From Cyanophora paradoxa (Eukaryota; Glaucocystophyceae; Cyanophorales; Cyanophoraceae), in the NCBI GenBank assembly GCA_004431415.1, contig QPMI01000496.1:62001-126000 (forward strand): a stretch of 64,000 bases of DNA, in the 5' to 3' direction. Shown piece by piece: positions 56,500-64,000 of the stretch (positions are counted from its first letter, which is position 1; each line of letters opens with the position of its first letter). The notes under the pieces were generated by a model. The model was not told where the DNA came from. It searched no databases and saw only the letters and a program-made list of their open reading frames with translations. A program made the translations under genes and the position numbers.

Positions 56500-56649
56500 C
56501 TATGCTCTGATGTGCGCCGAGGTGGTCGCGGGACTCGAGAACTCGGGGCAGAACCCGCTCGGGGGGTACAGTGCTCGAAGTAAGCCTAAGTGGGGCGCCG
56601 GCCTGGATCTGGGGAGGCATCAGCAGCGGCCTCGTATTGGCTGGCCTCA
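56500..56649. promoter_or_regulatory. 150-bp divergent promoter region
   Basis: The starts chosen for the F-box/propeller gene (-, 56499) and the phosphodiesterase (+, 56650) lie 150 bases apart, implying a compact shared promoter. The phosphodiesterase start could lie elsewhere, so the limits are tentative. Confidence 0.3.
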
Positions 56650-59600
56650 ATGTCAGGCGCCGGTGCTAAGAGCGGCACCGGCGCGCTAATGCGCTCCAGC
56701 TCTAATGTAGGGACGAGCCGGCCAGTTTCAGCGGGCATGAACAGCAGCGCCGCCCCTCCTCCCCACGGGGCTGGAGAACGCCGCAACAGTTTGGCAGACA
56801 ACGCCCGCGGGGTTAGGATATGGTGGAAGGAGAAAGTCCGCATGCACCTTGGCCCCGAGGAAGCGGCCTTCTCTGGCTTCCAAGTGCGGCGGCCAGGCCC
56901 CTACAGCTTATCTAAGCTAAAAAGAGCTCACTTGGCCCGCCCCGCAGAAGCAACTGTCGTTCAGAAGAGCCAGGCAAGCTGGGGACTGGAGCGGGCGCGG
57001 GTGCTCGGCCAGCCGCTGACGTCCCCCGCAGGTTGATAGCAACAGTTCTCTCGATTGCTTGTGTGCCTACATGCGCCTATTTGGCATTCTATTTGCCACG
57101 CATTACATCCGTGGAGTCTCTTGGCACCTCCACGTGCGAACCCCCGCGGGCCGCGGGCGCCCGCGCCGCGCTAAGCCGCTCACGGATGCTCAGATCCATC
57201 AAGGTTGACCGCGAGAACACTCATGTGTTCACCGCCGTCCTCTTCGGCTTCTGCGGGTGTGCAGCGTGGGGCTGGTACCGCCGCGCCAGCTCACAGGGCG
57301 CCTGCGGCAGTGTTGTGGCGGTCCTCTACGGCATTACTTTCTTTTTGGGCTTCCTCCGGAAGCAGTGGCAGATGACGGCCATGATTTCTTTGCTCCTTGG
57401 CCAGGCCTTTTCGCAGTACTTCTTCACGGTCTGCTGCCCCCGTCCGGGGCCCGGGGCGCGCACTACGCTGCTTCTGACAGCTCGTCACCCCAGTCCGCCT
57501 ACGCCATGCCCGCGGTGCACGTCCTGTGCTACTCCGTGTCCGGCTCTCTGGCAATACAGGGCTTCCGGCTGCCCTGGCTCTACGTGATGATAACGCAGGC
57601 GAGCCGGCTTGCTGTCTAAGCATCCTGAATGCGCTCCGAGCGCGTGCGCAGGGAACCTCAGCCATCTCCTTCATCGTCCAGGTCGCGCTGCGTCCGGTGC
57701 GTTGCAACTCGCTGCTCCGGCCCGGCCCGCCAAGCGCTGACCGTAGCTTCGCAGGACATTCGCGATATGCCGGTGACCGTGGCCGCGCTCGCTCGCGCCC
57801 CGGCTACGCCGCGCTGAACGCCCCGCAGGACTACGGCATCTCGCTTATCCTAGGCGGCATGATGATGGTGGGCTCCTTCTCCTCTCGCGCGAGGCTCGCC
57901 GGCTAATCGTCCACGCGCCAGTTCATGATGCTCGCGTCGAGCTACGAGCACGAGCGGGAGCTCCGGAAGGAGTTTGCGCGGGTCGTCGCGCTGGAGCGCA
58001 ACCTGAACGACGTGCGCATCCAGAACGAGCGCCTCACGAACGAGGTCGGTTCCTCCAGCTCTCTCTTTCTCTCCGTCCCTCCCCCCCCCGTCCCTCGGTT
58101 GAGTTCAGCCCAGGTGGACGGCTGGCGCTCGTTCATGATGCGGGACCTGCCCGACCTCTCGAGCCCGCTGGAGAACGCGCTCGGGATCCTGCGGACGCAG
58201 CTGGAGTCGAACCTGCGCGAGAAGCGCCTGGACGACGCCACGCGCCTCGCCGACGCCATCCGGTCCGCTGGGGGGCCCCTCTCCGCCCCCGCGCCGCGCC
58301 GACTGACGCCCGGGCGGGCGGGCGGGCAGGTACCTCCTCTCCACGACGAACCTGAACGCGCCGGACCTGATCAGCGACATCAAGGAGGGCACGAGCAGCG
58401 TGGAGAAGTCCACCGCCGACTGGCTCCTCCAGCAGATCGTCGACCCGCTCCAGCGGCGGGACAGGGACCCCAAGGCGTACCCCTTCGCCGCGGCGCCGGG
58501 CGGCAAGAAGGGCGACGCGTTCGGCCCGTCGCGCTCGGCGAGCATGCTGCAGCCGCCGCGGCGCTCGGTGGACCAGGGGACGGGCGGCGCCGCCGTGGCG
58601 ATGCGCGCGAGCCTGCCCGGCGTCGTCGAGGGCGAGCGCGAGGGCGGCAGCGACGCCCTCTCCACGCCGCTCATGGGCCCGCTCTCCCCCGCCGTCCCCG
58701 TCCCCGAGGCCCTCGCCGAGGTGCCGCCCCGCGCCGCCCCGCGCCGCCGCCTCGTGCAGTGCCGAGCTGCTCCCGGCAGGAGGACGCGGTGCGGGACGTG
58801 CTGCGGTTCGCGGACTCGTGGGAGAACTTCGACGTCTTCCGCCTCGCCGACCTATCCCGCGAGCGGCCCCTCCAGGTCCTCTCCCTCGAGCTCTTCCGCC
58901 GGTCCGCCCCCCACGAGCCGCTGCTGCCGGCGCCCCGCCCCGCCCCGCACCGCCCCGCCTCACCCCGCCCCGCCCCGGCGTCGCCGGCAGGCACGGGATC
59001 GTGGAGACGTTCAACCTGGAACCGCGGCGCCTCTCCAAGTTCCTGGAGGTGATGGAGAACGGGTACAAGCAGACGCCGTACCACTCCCGCACCCACGCCG
59101 CCGATGTCCTCCAGGCGTGCCGGCCGCCCGCACCCCTCGCCTCGCCCTCTTGCTGACCGGGCCTCGCCCTGGGGCAGGGCGTGCACTTCCTGCTGACGAG
59201 CGGGAACCTGCGCTCGCTCCTCCGCGACATCGACATCTTCGGTGCGCCCGCCCGCCCGCCCGCCCGCCCGCCCGCCCGGCTCGCGTTCGTTCGGGGCTAG
59301 CCGCAACTGCCTGGTCCCCTCCTCGAGCGGGGCCTGACGGGCGGGGCGGCAGCGCTGCTCTTCTCGGCGATCATCCACGACTTCGAGCACACGGGGCGCA
59401 ACAACGCCTTCGAGTGCGCCACCTCCTCCGAGCGCGCCCTCCTCTACAACGACCGGTGCTGCCCGCCCGCCCCGCCCCGCCCCGCCCCGCCGCGCGCGAG
59501 GGGGCCGGCGCGCTGACGCCGGCGGTGCGGGGCCTGCCGGGCAGCTCGGTGCTGGAGAACGTGTCGGCGTCGCGCTGCTTCGCGCTGCTGCGGGACCCCG

Positions 59601-61251
59601 AGCTCGACATCCTCGACGGCCTCTCCAAGGCCGAGCGCCAGGCCCGCCCGCCCCGCCCGCCCCGCCCGCCCCTCTCCCTTCTTCTCCTCCTTCTCCCCGC
59701 CCCGCCTTTCTTCTCCTCTTACTGTGGCGCGGCCCCGCAGGACTTCCGCAAGTGCGTCATCGCGATGGTCCTCGCGACGGATCTCACCGCCCACTTCGAC
59801 CAAGTGGTCCGCTCCGCCCGCCGCCCCCTCATCTGATCCTTTCTGTTTAGTTCCTCGTTTCTGAGCGGGGCGGGGCGGCGGGGCAGGGCATCTACAAGGC
59901 GAAGATCCTGCCGAGCTCGAACATCCCGGTGGTGCCGCCGGGGGCCTCGTCGCGGCCGGCGAGCCCCGGCGGGGAGGAGGGCGCCCCGACGCCGACCCCC
60001 GAGGAGCGCCAGATCCTCCTCAACATGGCCCTCAAGGTGCCTCCGACCCGCCCCGGCCCCGGCCCGGCCCGGCCCGGGCCCACCCGCGGGCAGGTGGCGG
60101 ACCTAGGGAACGCGGCGCGGACGGAGGCGCTCCACCTCGAGTGGGTCCACCGCGTCATGTCCGAGTTCTTCCTCCAGGTCCGAGGCGGGCGCCGGGTCCG
60201 GCCCCTGGAGCCGGCCTCTGAGGGGAGGACGCAGGGCGACGACGAGCGCTCCCTCGGCCTCAACATCTCCCCCTACTGCGACCGCCAGACCGACCAGACC
60301 CCCAAGTGCCAGGCACGCCCGCGCCCCCGCCCGCGCCCGCGCCCGCCCCCGCCCGCCCGCGCGAGCGGGCCGCCTCGTGGACCTTCGCTCCTGACCCCCC
60401 TTCCTCCCCCTCTTCTCCTCTTCTCCCCCGCAGATCGGTTTCATGGAGTTCCTGGCGCTCCCGCTCTTCTCGGCGTGGTCGCAGAAGTTCCCCGGGGCGG
60501 CGCCCATCGCCCGCCACACGGAGACGAACCGGCGCCACTGGCAGCAGGTCCAGCAGGCCCAGGGCGACCCCGGCGGAGGCGGGGGCGGCGGGGGCGGCGG
60601 CGGGCCGCCCAAGGACCACCACCGCGCGAACAGCGTCGTGGGCGCCCGCAACAGCGTCGTATCCGTCCAGTCCTCGCACGGCGGCGCGCGGGAGGCCTCC
60701 ATAGCGCCCGGCGGCCCCGCCGCGGAGGCGGCCCGCGCGGCGACGGCGACGGCGGCGGCGAGCGGTGGGGCGGGGGCGGCGGCGGCGGCGGTGGGGGGGG
60801 CGGGGGCCAGCCCGGGCAGCCCGGGCAGCCCGGGGTGACGGTGGTCAACATCGAGGGCTCGGGGCAGGGCCTGCCGGTGCCGCCGGGGTACGCGCCCGGC
60901 CTCGGCGAGCGCCTCGCGCCCCCGCCTGAGTCGCCGCTCCAAAGGGCCGGGACAGCCCAGTCCGCCGGATCCGCCTCCACCATCCTCGCCGGCTCGCCCC
61001 AGCAGTCCGCCCGGAGCAACTCCATACCCCCCGCAGCCCCCGGAGCGCCCATCCCCCGCCCAACCGCGTCCACCCGCCGGCAGCTGACCCCCGCGCGCCG
61101 ACCCCCCCCCCCCCCCCCCGCTTCCCCCCTCCCCCTCGGGTCCTACTCCGACTCGCCCCCGCGACTCGCCTGCGCCCCTCCAGACCTCTCCCCCTGGCCC
61201 GCCCTCGCGGCCGCCCTCCCGCACGCCGCGCATTTAATTTGTACCATGTAG
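56650..61251 (+). CDS. Membrane-anchored 3',5'-cyclic-nucleotide phosphodiesterase
   Basis: Class I phosphodiesterases hydrolyse cAMP and/or cGMP. From ATG 56650 a cytosolic N-terminus (MSGAGAKSGTGALMRS..., RIWWKEKVRMHLGPEEAAF) precedes membrane segments: IATVLSIACVPTCAYLAFYL, TAVLFGFCGCAAWGW, VVAVLYGITFFLGFL, AMISLLLGQAFSQYFFTV, AVHVLCYSVSGSLAIQGF and ISLILGGMMMVGSF (57035-57880). A coiled-coil-like linker (HERELRKEFARVVALERNLN) follows. The catalytic domain has WENFDVFRLADL, the metal/substrate motif YHSRTHAADVLQA (about 59080), IIHDFEHTGRNNAFE (about 59370), SSVLENVSASRCFALL, IAMVLATDLTAHFDQVV, GNAARTEALHLEWVHRVMSE and GFMEFLALPLFSAWSQKFPG (about 60436). The frame stops at 60838 in a Gly-rich tail just after a poly-G run. 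Another frame (VTVVNIEGSGQGLPVPPGYA) stays open to 61251, so the 3' end is uncertain. Substrate preference cannot be read. Confidence 0.9.
59246..59278. repeat. CCCG tandem repeat in a phosphodiesterase intron
   Basis: About eight CCCG units between the SLLRDIDIFG exon and the next. It is the plus-strand counterpart of the GGGC repeat in the minus-strand dehydrogenase intron at 19113-19140, showing the same sense-strand bias. Confidence 0.8.
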
Positions 61252-61301
61252 TAGTGCATATCCAGTATTCCAGCATATGTAATATTTGAAGGATATTTCA
61301 G

Positions 61302-64000
61302 TCAGCTGTAGAGCCAGTTGTAGAGCTTGGCTTTGAAGCCGACGATGGGCGGGTACCTGCAGCGCGCCCGATGTCGATGAGGGGCACCGCACTCGGCAAG
61401 GAGGGGGGGGGGGGAAGACTGAGGGGGGTACCGCACCGGACGTCGGGGTCGACGAGCGTGGAGCAGGAGGCGACGCTTTTCCGGTTCGAAAAGGCGTCGA
61501 AGCCGTACTAGCGGAGCAGCCGGGAGCGTCCGTCAGGGCCGGGCAGGGGTACGTGCGCAGAGCGCGCGGCCGGGTACGCATGCGCGTACGGACCTTGCGG
61601 TGGTACTGCCCGATGCCGGAGGGCCCTGCGGGGGCACAGATTCGTCGGCAGGGCGAGCTCCCCGGGCCGCGAGGCTAAGGAAAGGGCCGCACCGACGCCG
61701 CCGAAGGGCAGGTTGGGGTTCGAGACGTGCATCTGCGGCGCGCGCCGCGGCCCGCGGGTCGCCCGCAGAAGAACAAAGGAGAGACTAGCGGGCCGGAAGG
61801 AGGGAGGGGGCGGGGGCGGACCATGCAGTCGTTGACGTCTGCGGGGGACCGGGCACGTCAGCCGGGGCGGGGCGGGGCGGGCCGGCAGAGGGGCGGAAGC
61901 GGGCGCGGCCCGCACCGACGCCCCCCGATGAGGTCTCGCGAAGGAACCGCTCCTGCCCGGGGCTCAGACGCAGCGGCGCATCCGTTCGGGGGTACGCGGA
62001 CGCGCCTGGTTCGCCTTGCTGGAGGTGAAGACGTACGCTGCCGGGGGGTACGGGGTACGGTCGGCGGCGCGGCGCGGGCGGGGCGGCGGGGGCGCCGGGG
62101 CACCGGCGAGGGGCTTGGGCCGGTCGTTGATGAAGTCGATGGCCTCCTGCGCGAAGGGGCCAGCCGGCGTCAGGCGGGGCGGGGCGTCAGGCCGGGCCGC
62201 AGGGGGCCCGGGGGCCCGGGGACTCGCACGTCGAGGGTCTGGTAGGGGATGACGGGGAGCGCGGGCCCGAAGATCTCCTCCTGCATGCACTTCGCCCCCG
62301 CCGCCGCCCCTGCCCGCCCCGCCCCGCCCCGCCGCCTCGGGCCGGGCAGCGAGTGCGCGGGGCGGGCCGGGGCGGGCACGTGTGTCGGGGAGGGCGAGGA
62401 TGGTGGGGGCGAGGTAGCGCGCCGCCTCGTCGTGCTGGCCCCCGTGCTCCACCTGCGGGGACGCCCCAGCCGCAGCCCGCGTCGGCATCGGCTTCCCGCG
62501 GCATCCGAAGGGGCCCGCGGGCCACGCGCCTTGGCGGCGGGGTCGTCGATGAGGCCCCGGAGCCGCGCGAGGTGCCGCCCCGTCACGATCCGCCCGTAGT
62601 CCTGCCGGAGGGCTCGAGGGGTTAGGGGGGAAGGGGGCGGGGGGGGGGGTACGCGCACGTTCGAGGCCTTCGGGTCCTCCCCGAACATCGCGACGACCGC
62701 CGCCTGCGGGCGGGGGATACGGAATCGGCCAAGAGGCGCCGGGGGTACGGGGATGGTCTGGGATGGAGGGGGGTACCTTGATTCCCTCGACGAGGGCGTC
62801 CCGCCGGGAAGCGTGCACCAAGACCTGCGCGAAGCGGAGTACGGCGGTTAGGACGGGGGTACAGGTAAGAAAGGGAGGCGGCGCCGCGCACGTAGTCCGG
62901 GGCGATGCAGATCTGGCCCGTGTTCATCGCGAAGCGCCCTGCCGGGAGGGGCTCGGTCGGCTCGGGCCCGGCCAGAGAGGACCCAAGAACAGAACGAGCG
63001 GAGTGAAGCTAGCAGTCGCTAGCTTCAATCCCAGGGGCCAGGCAGCGCGCCCCCACTAGCTGGCCCCCCGCCCCGCCCCCGCCCGGGCTCTGCGCACCCC
63101 AGGCGATGCGGCGGCAGGCGACCCGCAGGTCCGCCGTCTCGTCCACCAGCGCCGGACTCTGCGGCGGCGGCGGCGGCCGGAGCTCAGAGCGAGGAACGGG
63201 GATGGAGGCGGGGGGCAGGGTGCGGGGCGGGCCTTGCCGCCGAGCTCGAGGGTCACGGGTACGAGGTTCTCCGCCGCCGCCTTGTACACCTGCGGGGCCG
63301 AGGCCGGCCGGGCTCTCGTCATCAGCGGGGGCGGGGGCGGGGCCCCTCGGTTTAGAGACCCGCCGCAGTCCCCGCACCTCGCGCCCGATGGCGGTGCCGC
63401 CCGTCTGCGGCGGTGCGTAAGCAAGGCGCAGGGGCGAGCGAAGACAAGGGCGGGGGCGGGGCCGGGGCCGGCGCGCGAAGAAGATGTGGTCGAAGGGGAG
63501 GGAGCAGAGGGCGCGGGACGCGGCGGGGCCGCCCGAGACCACGCGGAAGCACTCCGCGTCCATGTACCTGCGCATGCCGCGTGGATGGCCGAGGCGGAGG
63601 CGAGGAGCTCGAGGGAAGCTTTGCTCAAGCAGCTTTTAGCTAGGGTCAGAGCCGCGCGCACTTGGGGACGAGCTCGGCGATGAGCGCGGCGCACGTCTCC
63701 ACAACCTGCGCGGAGGGAGGGAGGCGAGGGGGGAAAGGGGGGTACGTCTCAGCTTCCAGGGGGCGGCGGGGAGGGCCCGGGCCGGGCCGGGCCGGCGCGG
63801 GTGCGGCGGCGTGGGCGCCTCGGAAGGCTTGAGGACGACGCAGTTGCCGGCGGCGATCGCCGACGCGAACGGCTGCATCAGGAGGAGGAAGGGGTAGTTC
63901 CTTCCCGAGGGGGCGCGGGGCCCGGTCAGGGTCAGTCGGTCGGTCGGTGGGGGCAGGGGAGGGCGAGGGCGAGGGGGGTACGACACCAGGGCCCGATGAT
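61302..64000 (-). CDS. Aldehyde dehydrogenase, class 3-like, 5' end beyond window
   Basis: Oxidises aldehydes to carboxylates with NAD(P)+; class 3 members often act on fatty aldehydes at membranes. The first exon in the window ends IIGPW (about 63990) and continues as NYPFLLLMQPFASAIAAGN. Then come CVVLKPSEA, YMDAECFRVVSGG, LCSLPFDHIFFA, GTAIGREV, VYKAAAENLVPVTLELGGK (catalytic Glu, about 63255), SPALVDETADLRVACRRIAW, RFAMNTGQICIAPDYV (catalytic Cys, about 62910), VLVHASRRDALVEGIK, DYGRIVTGRHLARLRGLI, CMQEEIFGPALPVIPYQTLD, FAQEAIDFINDRPKPLA, AYVFTSSKANQA, MHVSNPNLPFGGVG and YGFDAFSNRKSV. The end VGFKAKLYNWLYS* stops at 61302. Twenty or so small exons. The N-terminal part lies to the right of the window. 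Its stop is only 50 bases from the phosphodiesterase end. Confidence 0.95.

Noticed and set aside
1-64000. Bacterial contamination or operon-like defence cluster
   Set aside because: Every recognisable gene is interrupted by spliceosomal-type introns and neighbours are functionally unrelated. No Shine-Dalgarno-spaced gene strings, CRISPR repeats or phage genes are seen.

Overview
The window is nuclear DNA from a GC-rich, intron-dense, photosynthetic and probably flagellated protist. Genes are split into many short exons by introns of roughly 40-200 nt, so no single open frame shows a whole protein. I rebuilt gene models by joining exon-like stretches with recognisable family motifs at plausible GT...AG junctions. 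The best clue to the organism is a phosphoribulokinase with a plastid-type presequence carrying a phenylalanine at residue 5, together with high GC, tiny introns and a possible ciliary protein. This fits a glaucophyte such as Cyanophora, but other algae are not excluded.

Layout, left to right: a cellular RNA-dependent RNA polymerase (-, 3' end cut by the window); an unidentified gene (-); two F-box/LRR genes, tail to tail (+ then -); phosphoribulokinase (-); the E1 subunit of mitochondrial 2-oxoglutarate dehydrogenase (-, about 40 exons); a small membrane protein (-); a large beta-helix repeat protein (+); a membrane hybrid histidine kinase (+); a tiny gene (-); an ABCG/WHITE half-transporter (+); an acidic protein of unknown family (-); a possible ciliary protein with a 24-nt micro-exon (-); a PPR-like organellar protein (+); a tetraspanin-like protein (-); a third F-box/LRR gene (+); an F-box/beta-propeller-like gene (-); a membrane-anchored cyclic-nucleotide phosphodiesterase (+); and a class-3-like aldehyde dehydrogenase (-, 5' end cut by the window). 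That is 19 genes in 64 kb. The neighbours are not a pathway.

The non-coding DNA is the most unusual part. The sense strand of introns is C-rich. Many 5' splice sites read GTACCCC or GTGCGC instead of GTAAGT. Several introns hold matching GTACCCC and GGGGTAC blocks that could pair. Several contain a tRNA T-arm/B-box-like motif (GGTTCGAATCC type), often close to the 3' splice site. A CTGAC/CTCAC branch-point-like motif commonly lies 8-25 nt before the AG. I saw no rRNA or complete tRNA genes, CRISPR arrays, bacterial operons or intact transposons. Exon borders are hand-inferred, and gene ends are more certain than internal junctions.
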